A stretch of DNA of 35,629 bases from Clostridia bacterium (GTDB taxonomy: Bacteria; Bacillota; Clostridia; Oscillospirales; CAG-272). Positions 18,098 to 26,849 of this stretch are shown piece by piece. The DNA lies in NCBI GenBank assembly GCA_017522795.1, contig JAFWXZ010000057.1, positions 1 through 35,629 on the forward strand. The letters run 5' to 3'. The translations under genes and the position numbers were made by a program. The notes beneath the pieces were generated by a model. That model did not search any database. It saw nothing but the letters and a program-made list of their open reading frames with translations, and was not told the origin of the DNA. Numbering within the stretch: the first letter of the stretch is position 1; each line of letters starts with the position of its first letter.

Positions 18098-18152
18098 GTC
18101 ACCAAAAACCACCTAATCCGAACTCGGATTAGGTGGTTTTTCTTTTGGTGAC
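18098..18152 (+). terminator. Strong terminator after the GH3-GH78 operon
   Basis: An 18-bp perfect inverted repeat (18104-18121 with 18124-18141) with a T-rich 3' arm follows the rhamnosidase stop. Outside it, GTCACC (18098-18103) pairs with GGTGAC (18147-18152) across a 5-base bulge, so the whole structure is longer than a usual terminator. The outer pairing suggests it may belong to the hairpin-rich element that follows. Confidence 0.85.
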
Positions 18153-18330
18153 TCGTACGAGGAATCTCACCCGGCGACGTATGTCGCATTGGTTCGCATA
18201 CCCCACGCGAAGATCTGAAAGCTCGCTTTCAAGGTAGCGAAGCGGCACGAAGGTCTAAGAAAACGATTGATAATCGTTTTCCCCTGAGTGTGACCGAGCC
18301 GAAGCGAGAAGGGCGTGAGTAATAATTGCG
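18152..18330. repeat. Hairpin-rich intergenic element, no gene
   Basis: This GC-richer noncoding stretch holds a series of small perfect inverted repeats: CTCGTACGAG (18152-18161), GCGAC-GTAT-GTCGC (18174-18187), TGAAAGC-TC-GCTTTCA (18216-18231) and AAAACGATT-GAT-AATCGTTTT (18260-18280). I see no convincing coding frame; a minus-strand frame across it has no ribosome binding site. It could be a dispersed intergenic repeat of this genome or a structured RNA. The sequence from there to 18443 is AT-rich with nothing further I recognise. Confidence 0.4.
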
Positions 18331-18443
18331 CACTTGACAGGGCATTAGGACAAGGCGAGATAATTGCCGTTTGGTCATTTTGTATAATAAACGGAGTAGT
18401 TTTTGTTGAAAAGCACCATGAATAAGAAAATTTAATAATTTTA

Positions 18444-18461
18444 TTTGGAAACATTTCCAAA
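18444..18461. promoter_or_regulatory. LacI-type operator O1
   Basis: TTTGGAAACATTTCCAAA is a palindrome with perfect 8-bp arms around a central CA, the symmetric form typical of LacI-family operators. It lies just upstream of the -35 hexamer of the fructan operon and is identical to O2, 56 bp (centre to centre) downstream. Confidence 0.85.
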
Positions 18462-18467
18462 AAGCCC

Positions 18468-18496
18468 TTGCTTTTTTCTTTTAATTAGTTTATAAT
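18468..18496 (+). promoter_or_regulatory. Promoter of the fructan operon
   Basis: TTGCTT (18468-18473), a 17-base spacer and TATAAT (18491-18496) lie between two identical operators. Transcription should start near 18503, inside the downstream operator. No other strong promoter is obvious up to the window end. Confidence 0.8.
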
Positions 18497-18499
18497 GAC

Positions 18500-18517
18500 T
18501 TTGGAAACATTTCCAAA
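18500..18517. promoter_or_regulatory. LacI-type operator O2
   Basis: This exact second copy of TTTGGAAACATTTCCAAA covers the predicted transcription start. A repressor bound here would block initiation, and together with O1 could loop the promoter. The LacI-family gene at 25842 in the same operon is the obvious candidate. Confidence 0.85.
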
Positions 18518-18590
18518 TTGGCTTAATTTGTTCAACATGCGCATAGAATTAAGTCAAAGGATAGTAATTAAGAAAAAGGGGAAGTCATCA

Positions 18591-20033
18591 ATGGCAAATT
18601 TATTATTAAGGCACATTTACAAAATTTACCCCGGTGTTGGCAAGGTTAAGAAGAATGCCAAGGGCGAGGCAAAAAAGAGAAGCGGCGATTTCGTTGCGGT
18701 AAAGGACTTTAATATGGAGATCGCTGACGGCGAGTTTATCGTATTCGTAGGTCCTTCGGGCTGCGGTAAATCAACCACTCTTCGTATGATCGCAGGTCTT
18801 GAGGAGATCAGCGGCGGCGAGCTGTATATCGACGATCAGCTTGTCAACGACGTTGACGCAAAGGACAGAGATATAGCTATGGTGTTCCAGAGCTACGCGC
18901 TTTACCCTCACCTTACAGCCTACGACAACATAGCCTTCGGTCTTAAGATGCGAAAGGTAGCCGTTCCTAAGCTTGATAAGGAAGGAAATCAGATCGTCGC
19001 AATCGACGAGAAGAAGATCGGCGAGCTTAAAAATAAGCTGAAGAGACTTTATAAGGAAAACGAGTCTCTCGCAAAGGAGATCGAATCCCTCAAGGCAGAC
19101 GGCGCAGAGGGCGACTCTATTTATTACACAGAAAAGAAGGCACTCCTCGTAAAGCGCATCAACGATGCCGAGGAGGAGCTTAAATATTATAAGAACACTC
19201 CCGTTCCTATGGTCACCTACGTTCATATGTCCAAGCAGGAGATTGACGAGAAGGTGCAGTGGGCGGCAGGCGTCCTCGGAATTGAGGAACTGCTTGACTC
19301 CAAGCCCGCAGAGATGTCGGGCGGTCAGCGTCAGCGTATCGCTCTCGGTCGCGCAATGGTCCGCGGACCTAAGGTGTTCCTGCTTGACGAGCCTCTCTCC
19401 AACCTGGACGCGAAGCTCAGAACCGCAATGAGAGCCGAGATCGTAAAATTACATAATCAGCTGAAAACTACCTTTATATATGTAACCCACGATCAGATCG
19501 AGGCAATGACGATGGGTACCCGTATCGTAGTTATGAAGCTTGGCGTTATTCAGCAGATCGACACACCCACAAACCTGTTCGACTATCCCGAGAACAAGTT
19601 TGTGGCAGGCTTTATCGGAACACCTCAGATGAACTTCTTCGAGGTTGATATAAAGCGTGAGGGCGATAAGCTTGGCGCTACCTTCGAGGACGGACAGAGC
19701 ATCAGCCTTGAGCTTTCGAAGCTACGCACCATTCAGGACAAGTATCTTGACGGCGCCACCCACAGAGTTTATCTCGGTATCAGAGGTGAGAACGTAAAGC
19801 TTGACGACGCTGGCATCAAGGCAACCCTTACTATTAAAGAGGTTCTTGGCAACACCACACAGCTCTTCGTTCGCCTGCGTGAGAATGATCAGGACTTCAT
19901 CGTCAGTGTGCCTGAGAGAAACGATCTGAAGCCCGGCGATAAGGTAGGCGTAAGCTTCGGTGAAGCATTCGTTCATCTCTTCGATAAGGAAACCGAGCTT
20001 TCCATTATGTCGAGAGAGTATGGAAATAAGTAA
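18591..20033 (+). CDS. ABC transporter ATPase (MsmK/UgpC type) with coiled-coil insertion
   Basis: This 480-residue ATPase powers sugar import. Visible are Walker A GPSGCGKST (54-62), Q-loop Q100, signature MSGGQ (242-246), Walker B KVFLLDEP (261-268), the H-loop H300 and the MalK-type C-terminal regulatory domain (about 330-480). It is about 100 residues longer than usual MsmK or MalK. The excess lies at about 121-215, between Q-loop and signature, and is a Lys/Glu-rich helical stretch with heptad-like leucines, probably a coiled coil. There is also a Lys-rich insertion at about 18-30. I start it at ATG 18591, after AAGGGGAAG. An earlier in-frame ATG (18495) lies upstream of the transcription start. 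Its partner permeases are encoded about 10 kb downstream. Confidence 0.9.
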   Translation: MANLLLRHIYKIYPGVGKVKKNAKGEAKKRSGDFVAVKDFNMEIADGEFIVFVGPSGCGKSTTLRMIAGLEEISGGELYIDDQLVNDVDAKDRDIAMVFQSYALYPHLTAYDNIAFGLKMRKVAVPKLDKEGNQIVAIDEKKIGELKNKLKRLYKENESLAKEIESLKADGAEGDSIYYTEKKALLVKRINDAEEELKYYKNTPVPMVTYVHMSKQEIDEKVQWAAGVLGIEELLDSKPAEMSGGQRQRIALGRAMVRGPKVFLLDEPLSNLDAKLRTAMRAEIVKLHNQLKTTFIYVTHDQIEAMTMGTRIVVMKLGVIQQIDTPTNLFDYPENKFVAGFIGTPQMNFFEVDIKREGDKLGATFEDGQSISLELSKLRTIQDKYLDGATHRVYLGIRGENVKLDDAGIKATLTIKEVLGNTTQLFVRLRENDQDFIVSVPERNDLKPGDKVGVSFGEAFVHLFDKETELSIMSREYGNK

Positions 20034-20036
20034 TAT

Positions 20037-21353
20037 ATGAAAAAATGGTTTAAATTCTTCGGAACTGCTTTCTTTTCACATAAGGAAGCAAAGGGAGCGA
20101 CGAAGCGGGGATATACGAACGTATTTTTTGGATTTCTCCTTGTGATCGTATTCCTGTTCACCGCCCTGGTCGGCTCGGATATGCTGCCCTTCGGCGTGCA
20201 TTACGCAAGCTCCCCCGATCTTATGGCTACCGCCCACGCCCTGCTTGCCGATGCCGACAATCGCATCGTGGCCGAGATCTTGGACGGCGACCTGAGAATG
20301 AAGAAGCAGGGGGGCGAATACACAGCGGCGCTGTTAGTAAACACCCTTGAAAATGCCGCCGATAAGCAAAGCTATTCGGTAAACGGCTTTGACGTGGTCG
20401 TTGACACCCGCCCCGCGAAGGCACTTGCCGAGGTAGAGGCCTACTGCCTTTCAAACGACGGCAATAATACCGAGATCTCATACGAGGATTACCTCACGTT
20501 AAGCGAGGTTGCAAGGCTGAACTTTGATTTTAAGCTTAAATACACGGGCAGGGAGCTTGTGCTTACCGACGAGTCTGTGACTGGCTATCTTGAATACCTT
20601 GCGGCACACTCGGAGGAGAGCCGCGCAAAAGTCGAGGGACTGAAAAACGACCTCTCGGGCGAAAAGATCTCGAAGGATGAGTATCATAGGGCGGTGTACG
20701 AGCTTTACTTTGAAGCCTACTACCCAGAGATAACCGCCTATGAGAGCAGCTCGAAGGTACCTCTTCTCAGAAATTATTACTACCATCAATATATAAGTAA
20801 GAATATAGATAACTATCTATTTATATTTGATGATTATATGACAGGATCCTTTGAGACGGTCAGCGGAAACGAGGTTTCCTTCTACGGATTCTTTGGCAAT
20901 ATGGAAAACGGAGCCTTGATCCCCGACGGATGCTCCGAGCAGGAGGCAAACAAAGCCGTAGACGACTTTATCAACGACGCCTTTTGGGCAAACTGGTTCT
21001 TAAAGGCGTACGCTCACCTGATAAACACAATTTCGCTCTCACCCTTTATCGCGCTGATGCTTATGGTCGCGGCGCTTCTGTCCTACTCACTGCTTAGGCT
21101 TATGGGAGTAGAGAGCATCAGCTCTCTCGGTGCGGGTCTGAAGATCGTCGGATCATTCTCCTGGTTCTCGGGACTTTCGGCAGCGGTGATCGCCCTTGCG
21201 CTTTCATTCTTCGTGGACAGAAATTGGATAACGGCTCTGCCGCTGGTGCTGTTCTTTATAGCGCTTATTACAAGGTCGGTAGTATTCGTTATCACCGAGA
21301 AACAGTTATTCGTAAAACAATCCGAGCAAAAAGCTCTGCAGTCGGAGGTGTAA
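20037..21353 (+). CDS. Membrane protein of unknown function, large extracellular domain
   Basis: I do not recognise this 438-residue protein with confidence. One hydrophobic helix lies near the N-terminus (about 28-46) after a basic cytoplasmic start. A predicted extracytoplasmic region of about 290 residues follows, then three helices near the end (about 337-358, 372-393, 397-420) and a short cytoplasmic tail. This one-plus-three layout resembles DUF1189 proteins such as YvdJ, which sits in the Bacillus maltodextrin operon, but that is only an architectural resemblance and this protein is much longer. It starts 3 bp after the ATPase with a weak ribosome binding site and precedes fructokinase, so a role with the ABC transporter or in sensing is plausible. 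Confidence 0.8.
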   Translation: MKKWFKFFGTAFFSHKEAKGATKRGYTNVFFGFLLVIVFLFTALVGSDMLPFGVHYASSPDLMATAHALLADADNRIVAEILDGDLRMKKQGGEYTAALLVNTLENAADKQSYSVNGFDVVVDTRPAKALAEVEAYCLSNDGNNTEISYEDYLTLSEVARLNFDFKLKYTGRELVLTDESVTGYLEYLAAHSEESRAKVEGLKNDLSGEKISKDEYHRAVYELYFEAYYPEITAYESSSKVPLLRNYYYHQYISKNIDNYLFIFDDYMTGSFETVSGNEVSFYGFFGNMENGALIPDGCSEQEANKAVDDFINDAFWANWFLKAYAHLINTISLSPFIALMLMVAALLSYSLLRLMGVESISSLGAGLKIVGSFSWFSGLSAAVIALALSFFVDRNWITALPLVLFFIALITRSVVFVITEKQLFVKQSEQKALQSEV

Positions 21354-21354
21354 A

Positions 21355-22260
21355 TTGTTAATTTGCATTGGAGAGATCCTTGCCGATATGATAGGCGAGG
21401 AGAAAAACGGAATTACAACATATGAAAGAAAAGCAGGCGGCGCGCCCTTTAACGTAGCCTGCGCATTAAAGAAGTTCGGTGCGGACGTTAAGTTCGTCGG
21501 CAGTGTCGGAGACGACCTTATCGGTAAGTTTCTGATAAAATACGCCGCGGACTTCGGTATGGACACCGAGTATATCCACAGGTGCGAGGACAGAAACACC
21601 ACCCTTGCCTTCGTGGAGCTGAACGAGGAGGGGGAGAGATCCTTCTGCTTCTACAGAAAGAATACGGCGGATTACTGTATGCCCGCTGTAAGTGACGAGC
21701 TGATTAAATCGGCGGACATCGTTTCTGTCGGTTCGCTTATGCTTGCGGACGATACCTGCGTGGAATACGCCCTTGATATAATCAGACGCGCTCATTCCTT
21801 TGGCAAGACGGTTGCCTTTGACGTAAATTACCGCACCGATATCTTCAGAGATAAGGAAAGCGCCGTGAGAACCTACAAGAAGATTCTCGCCGCGGCGGAT
21901 ATAGTTAAGTTTTCCGAGGACGAGGTAGAGACCTTTACCGAGGAGTACGTAGACTCGCTTTCCAACAAGCTGGTGCTTATCACTCTCGGTAAGGACGGCA
22001 GCGAGTGGAGATATGAGGGCAAGAGGGGCAAAGTACCCACCATCACCGTCAAGCCCGTAGATACCACGGGTGCCGGCGACGCCTTCTTCGCAGGAGCGTT
22101 GTCTATATTAAATAATAATGTAGGAAAGCCTCTTACAGAGGAGATCCTGAACGAGTCGCTGAGATTCGGAAATATTGCAGGTGCGCTTAACACCACAGGC
22201 CGCGGTGCTATCGACCATCTGCCTGACTTAGACACTATAAAAACATATCTTAATATATAA
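21355..22260 (+). CDS. scrK: Fructokinase, PfkB/ribokinase family, TTG start
   Basis: This 301-residue cytoplasmic kinase most likely converts fructose to fructose 6-phosphate. It shows the N-terminal GGAPFNVA motif (28-35), sugar-site residues around NTADYCMP, and the C-terminal signature DTTGAGDAF (236-244) with catalytic base D242. The start is TTG 21355, one base after the previous stop, with GGAGG 8-12 bases upstream inside the end of the membrane-protein gene. The location between transport genes and GH32 enzymes supports fructose as substrate; the PfkB fold alone would also allow other sugars. Confidence 0.88.
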   Translation: MLICIGEILADMIGEEKNGITTYERKAGGAPFNVACALKKFGADVKFVGSVGDDLIGKFLIKYAADFGMDTEYIHRCEDRNTTLAFVELNEEGERSFCFYRKNTADYCMPAVSDELIKSADIVSVGSLMLADDTCVEYALDIIRRAHSFGKTVAFDVNYRTDIFRDKESAVRTYKKILAAADIVKFSEDEVETFTEEYVDSLSNKLVLITLGKDGSEWRYEGKRGKVPTITVKPVDTTGAGDAFFAGALSILNNNVGKPLTEEILNESLRFGNIAGALNTTGRGAIDHLPDLDTIKTYLNI

Positions 22261-22275
22261 GGGAAAGGAGCAGTA

Positions 22276-25200
22276 ATGAAAATCTGGAATAAGATCATAT
22301 GTCTGGCACTTGTTGCCGTGATAAGCTTTTCATTAGTTGCATGCAGTGTTTCCAACGCGACACCTAATAATAACGGTGCCTCTGACGGAAACGACAGCAC
22401 AGGTGTATCAAAGATCACCGACACCGATACCACAAAGCAGGAGGCCGGTACGGGAAATGGCGAAGCGGGTGACGATGTCACCTTCGAGGACGTCACAAAG
22501 TACGATACCACCCTAAGCGATGTAAGTATGGAGAGCGGCACCGACAGCTTTACTCTTATGGATAAGGCGTACGCCGCTGACGAGAGCTTCGTTTACACCG
22601 CAATGGTTTCCTTTGAGGGCGGCGTTGCGGCAGGACTTGCCTTCGGCGCGGAGGACGGCTCTCACTACTGGGTATTCAACGTAGACAGACAGGCTAACCT
22701 CGTTAAGCTGCTTTACTTCACCGTAAAGGACGGAAAGACCTCTGCCACAGAGCTTCTCACCGACTACTTTATCGGTAATGACAAGATGACCGACAGCGAG
22801 AAGCGCCTCGTAGGTTCTAAGGTTGCGGGAATCGAGAAGGTTCAGCTCAAGGTTGTTATCACTCCCGAGGAGGATGGCGTTTACGCAGAGTTCTATGCAG
22901 ACAACATCCGCAGATTCGGCATCGACAATACCATCGAGCTTAATTCTCTTGAAAAGCTCCCCGAGAACGTAGCATACGCGGGCGGCAGCATCGGCTTCAA
23001 CTGCTTCAATTCCAAGGTTAAGTTCGATAATATCTATTACGGCAAGAGCGACTATTCCTTCTACACCGAGCTCTACCGTAACCAGTATCACTTCTCCCAG
23101 TACGCACACTGGAACAACGACCCTAACGGTCTTATCTACTTCGACGGCTACTATCACCTTTACTATCAGCATCACCCCTATAACAACTATTGGGGCGATA
23201 TGTATTGGGGACACGCAAGAAGTAAGGACCTTGCACATTGGGAGCTTCTTCCCATCTGTCTCTTCCCCGATGAGGACTGGGGCGAGGGCGCAGGCTATAT
23301 GTGGTCCGGCTCTGCCTATGAGTACAGAAAGGGCGACAGCGCCACCATCGACGGCTTCAACTGGTTCCCGAACGGTGAGGGCAACGGCATTATCGCCTTC
23401 TACACCCGTGACGGAGGCAGACAGGATCAGATGATCATGTCAAGTGATGACGGCGGTATGACCTGGACCAAGCGCAAGCTTATTCCTCAGGACGTGGCAA
23501 CCGGCATCGACGGCATCTTCCACAAGGTTGCCTGCCGTGACCCCAAGGTATTCCCCGTAGCGACTGATGAGAACGGCAAAACCACCGCATGGGGTATGGC
23601 TCTCACAGGCCAGCAGGAGAACAGAGTATGGTTCTTAAAGTCCACTAACCTCTGGGATTGGTCCTATGCAGGTCAGTATGCTATCAACGTTCCTGAGTGT
23701 CCCGACGTTCTGACGCTGACCGCCGATGACGGTAAGGTGTTCAACGTTATGACACTTACCTCAAGAGAGTACATAGTAGGTCATCTTAATTACGACGGCA
23801 ACTCCATCGTATTCACCGATAAGGACGGCGGCGCTATCGATCCCGCCGATATTCAGAGAATGGACTTCGGTCCCGACTCCTACGCAGCGCAGACCTTCAG
23901 CATCAGAGATGAGCAGAGCGACTACTTCGGCAAGACCGTTGCTATCCACTGGTTCGCAGGCGTTCCCGCAGATACCGACAGCGGCATTTATGCCAACGCG
24001 AGAAAGATCTGGAACGGTAGCGGTATGACTATCCCCGTTATCTACGGACTTGCTAAAGACGGTGACGGATACAGACTTACCCAGACTCCTATCACCAAGG
24101 ACAGCGAGGCGTTTGATAAGGAAAATCTTATCACTATTAAGGATACAAAGATCGACAAGACTGGCGAGAATCTTCTCTCTGACGTAAATACACATATATT
24201 CGAGATGCTTCTCAGCATCGATAACCCCAATAATGAGGCAATCTCCATCAAGATCAACGTAGGCGACGACGAGTATACCGAGATCGGCTGGAATAAGGAG
24301 GACGGCTACTTCGTAGACCGTAGATTCACTTCTTCCGCAGGCCTCAGCATCAGAGATTATCACTTCAAGTTTACCTCGGGTCCCAGAGATTTTGATTCTC
24401 AGGACTTCTACATCCTCTCGGATAACGGCGGCGTTGAGGTGTTCTGCGACGACTTCAAGATCCCCTTCTACGTTCTGACTCTCGCTTCTCCCTACTCGGT
24501 AAAGGCAGAGCTTTCGGTAGGCGGTGAGGTGACCGTTGAGAATCTTCAACTTAACGAGATCGCGTCGGTATGGCGCACAGGTGAGGTCGTAGACGGCGAG
24601 ACCGTCCTCTACGTAAGCGATAACGCAGTAGAGCTTGACACCTCCCTCGCTACCGAAAAGCAGGTGACCGCATACTCCACCTCCGGTCAGGCTATCGCTT
24701 GGGAGCTTGTAGAGGGAGACGACGTGGTTTCTCTTGAAAACACCACAGGCGGCGTTATCATCAAGACTCTGAAGGCAGGAAAGGCGGTTCTCATCGCAAC
24801 CTGCGGTAATCAGAAAAAGGCGATCGACGTCACCGTACACGAGGGTGATCCCGAGACCGACGTTCCCTTCACAGCGGACGGCATCGTATCGGGTAATTGG
24901 ATCGCAAAGGGCTCTGAGATCATCGCCAACACTCCCGCAGGCGACGGATATCTCCTCTCCGAGAGGGGCGCGGCAGACTTCAGCTGCTCTGTATCCTTCT
25001 CCCTTAATGCAGTTGCTGCTGCATTCATCTTCAGAGCGACTGAGGATATGAGCGATTATATAATCTTCAACTACGATAACAACGAGAGAGTCGTTAAGAT
25101 GTGGTCGCCTCGCGGCGAGATCGGCAGAGCGGCTGCTCCCGATGTGGATCTTAACAACGTAGTTTTAAGAGTAGAGGCAAGCGGCAAGTCCATCAAGGCG

Positions 25201-25788
25201 TATATCAACGGCAGACTTGCTATCGACACCGTTCTCGGTGACGAGGAGCCCACCGAGGGTCTCTTCGGACTTAACGTCTACTCGGGTACCGCTACCTTCA
25301 AGTCCTTCGTTAACTTCAACGACGAGTACAGCTACGGTGGCAGCGGCAGCCTTACCGTTGTAGGTGACTCCAAGCAGATGATCACCTCTCTTTACAACAA
25401 GACCATGGCTAACACCAAGGTTGACAGAGCCTTCTATACCACTGATGGCAGAAACCTTGTTATTGACGCTACCTACTTCGAGCTTCTGCCCGTTGGCACA
25501 TACACCTTCAAGGCGTCAAGCGGCGCCAGCGCCTATGAGTTCACCGTAAACGTCACCGCAGTGACAAAGACCACCCTCAGGGATCTGACCGTTGAGGAGG
25601 GCTGCAACGCGGTTATCTACCTCGGAAATATTGAGGTTGAAACGGTTAAGCTTAACGGCACCGAGCTTCGTAAGGATCAGTATAAGATCGAAAACCTGAT
25701 GCTTACGATCAAGGCAGAGCTTCTTACAGAGGAAGCAAACGAGATAGTAATTAACGGCGAAGAAACCGTTACCGTAACAATTGATTGA
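22276..25788 (+). CDS. Multidomain GH32 fructanase lipoprotein
   Basis: This 1170-residue surface enzyme probably hydrolyses levan or inulin. A lipoprotein signal peptide ends in LVAC (C23), followed by an Asn/Asp/Gly/Thr-rich tether to about 68. Next is a beta-sandwich domain (about 70-256) resembling the CBM66 levan-binding type. The GH32 five-bladed propeller starts near 270, with nucleophile D282 in WNNDPNG (usually WMNDPNG), RDP at 421-423 and acid/base E474 in PECPDV. A GH32 C-terminal sandwich (about 630-765), a Big-type Ig domain (about 785-856), a second CBM66-like domain (about 865-1015) and a final region of about 150 residues follow. It is co-transcribed with fructokinase and the ABC system. 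The domain families away from the catalytic core are assigned by general resemblance. Confidence 0.9.
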   Translation: MKIWNKIICLALVAVISFSLVACSVSNATPNNNGASDGNDSTGVSKITDTDTTKQEAGTGNGEAGDDVTFEDVTKYDTTLSDVSMESGTDSFTLMDKAYAADESFVYTAMVSFEGGVAAGLAFGAEDGSHYWVFNVDRQANLVKLLYFTVKDGKTSATELLTDYFIGNDKMTDSEKRLVGSKVAGIEKVQLKVVITPEEDGVYAEFYADNIRRFGIDNTIELNSLEKLPENVAYAGGSIGFNCFNSKVKFDNIYYGKSDYSFYTELYRNQYHFSQYAHWNNDPNGLIYFDGYYHLYYQHHPYNNYWGDMYWGHARSKDLAHWELLPICLFPDEDWGEGAGYMWSGSAYEYRKGDSATIDGFNWFPNGEGNGIIAFYTRDGGRQDQMIMSSDDGGMTWTKRKLIPQDVATGIDGIFHKVACRDPKVFPVATDENGKTTAWGMALTGQQENRVWFLKSTNLWDWSYAGQYAINVPECPDVLTLTADDGKVFNVMTLTSREYIVGHLNYDGNSIVFTDKDGGAIDPADIQRMDFGPDSYAAQTFSIRDEQSDYFGKTVAIHWFAGVPADTDSGIYANARKIWNGSGMTIPVIYGLAKDGDGYRLTQTPITKDSEAFDKENLITIKDTKIDKTGENLLSDVNTHIFEMLLSIDNPNNEAISIKINVGDDEYTEIGWNKEDGYFVDRRFTSSAGLSIRDYHFKFTSGPRDFDSQDFYILSDNGGVEVFCDDFKIPFYVLTLASPYSVKAELSVGGEVTVENLQLNEIASVWRTGEVVDGETVLYVSDNAVELDTSLATEKQVTAYSTSGQAIAWELVEGDDVVSLENTTGGVIIKTLKAGKAVLIATCGNQKKAIDVTVHEGDPETDVPFTADGIVSGNWIAKGSEIIANTPAGDGYLLSERGAADFSCSVSFSLNAVAAAFIFRATEDMSDYIIFNYDNNERVVKMWSPRGEIGRAAAPDVDLNNVVLRVEASGKSIKAYINGRLAIDTVLGDEEPTEGLFGLNVYSGTATFKSFVNFNDEYSYGGSGSLTVVGDSKQMITSLYNKTMANTKVDRAFYTTDGRNLVIDATYFELLPVGTYTFKASSGASAYEFTVNVTAVTKTTLRDLTVEEGCNAVIYLGNIEVETVKLNGTELRKDQYKIENLMLTIKAELLTEEANEIVINGEETVTVTID

Positions 25789-25841
25789 TCCCGAGCGTTT
25801 AGCACCCATCGCGGCGACTTGACGTCGGATAATAAAAAAAT

Positions 25842-26810
25842 ATGGAAACAACAATTAAAGACGTAGCAAAATATGCAGGCGTTGGCGTCGGCACCGTGTC
25901 GAGAGTTATCAATAACGAGAAGGCGGTGGGCGACAAGACCAGGGAAAAGGTTCTCGAGGCGATGAGAGTGCTTAACTATTCGCGCAACAATATGGCGTTT
26001 CGGTTAAGAAAGAACGAAAATCTCATTATCGCCCTCCTGGTACCCGTTATAAATCACCCCTTCTTCGCGAAACTTGCGTATTACGTAGAGGACGAGGCAG
26101 GTAAATTCGGATATTCGGTGATTCTGGTTTCCTCACAGCAGAAGGTTGATAAGGAGACCGAGATCATCACCAAGATCAAGCACAGAGAGATCGACGGAGC
26201 AGTTTTCGTCACTCACTATATGCATGATGAAGAAGACCTGCAGAATTGTCCTATAGTATCAATAGACAGAACCTTCGGTCAGGATATTCCTTACGTCACC
26301 AGCGACAATTACGACGCTACGAGGGAGGCGATAAGGTATATGATAGAGAGGGGAGCAAAGAAGGTTGGATTTCTTGGCTCAAAGCCTCTCGTAGCCTCCG
26401 AGGTTATGGAAAGAGAGCGGGCATACCTTGACGTTATGAAGGAATACGCTATGCAGCCCCGTATGTTAAACGAGGTAATGCAGCACGGTGAGGAGATGTC
26501 CATAGCTCCCGATTTTATGGAGCGCTATCCCGACGTAGACGGCGTTTTCGTCTCGGGATATACTCTCTCGCAGTTTCTCTACGAGGCTGCGATAGAGCAG
26601 GGGAAAAGGATCCCCGACGATCTTCAGATAGTATCCTATGACGGCAGCTTCAAGCAATGGGGCATCAGTAATATGACCAGCGTGGAGCAGCCCATTGAGG
26701 AGATGGCAAGGCAGGTCGTAAGGCTGCTTATCAAGAAGATCCACGGCGAGCAGACCTGTCAGAGAACGGTTCTGAAAACCAAATTCGTGCTTGGCGCGAC
26801 TACAAAATGA
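25842..26810 (+). CDS. LacI-family repressor of the fructan operon
   Basis: This 322-residue regulator begins with a typical LacI helix-turn-helix (IKDVAKYAGVGVGTVSRVIN, residues 5-24) and hinge (about 45-57), followed by a periplasmic-binding-protein-like effector domain. It probably binds the two identical palindromes around the operon promoter at 18444-18517. Since it is encoded within the operon, it would also limit its own synthesis. The inducer is unknown; fructose or a fructooligosaccharide is likely from context. The start has only a weak purine stretch (GGA about 14 bases upstream), suggesting low translation as expected for a repressor in a highly expressed operon. Confidence 0.9.
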   Translation: METTIKDVAKYAGVGVGTVSRVINNEKAVGDKTREKVLEAMRVLNYSRNNMAFRLRKNENLIIALLVPVINHPFFAKLAYYVEDEAGKFGYSVILVSSQQKVDKETEIITKIKHREIDGAVFVTHYMHDEEDLQNCPIVSIDRTFGQDIPYVTSDNYDATREAIRYMIERGAKKVGFLGSKPLVASEVMERERAYLDVMKEYAMQPRMLNEVMQHGEEMSIAPDFMERYPDVDGVFVSGYTLSQFLYEAAIEQGKRIPDDLQIVSYDGSFKQWGISNMTSVEQPIEEMARQVVRLLIKKIHGEQTCQRTVLKTKFVLGATTK

Positions 26811-26849
26811 TTATTATAAAAAATAAAGTTGTATAAAGGAGAAAAAATC

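Noticed and set aside
18167-18460. A 97-codon minus-strand frame across the hairpin-rich element
   Set aside because: It has no ribosome binding site, runs from within operator O1 through structured noncoding sequence, and its product looks like translated repeat DNA.
18444-18517. The two palindromes as cre (CcpA) sites
   Set aside because: They lack the conserved central CG and the asymmetric cre pattern. Their perfect symmetry and a LacI gene in the operon favour a dedicated repressor.
18495-18590. A 32-residue N-terminal extension of the ABC ATPase
   Set aside because: The ATG overlaps the -10 and lies upstream of the predicted transcription start, and the extension crosses operator O2. 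The ATG at 18591 has a proper ribosome binding site and the family N-terminus.
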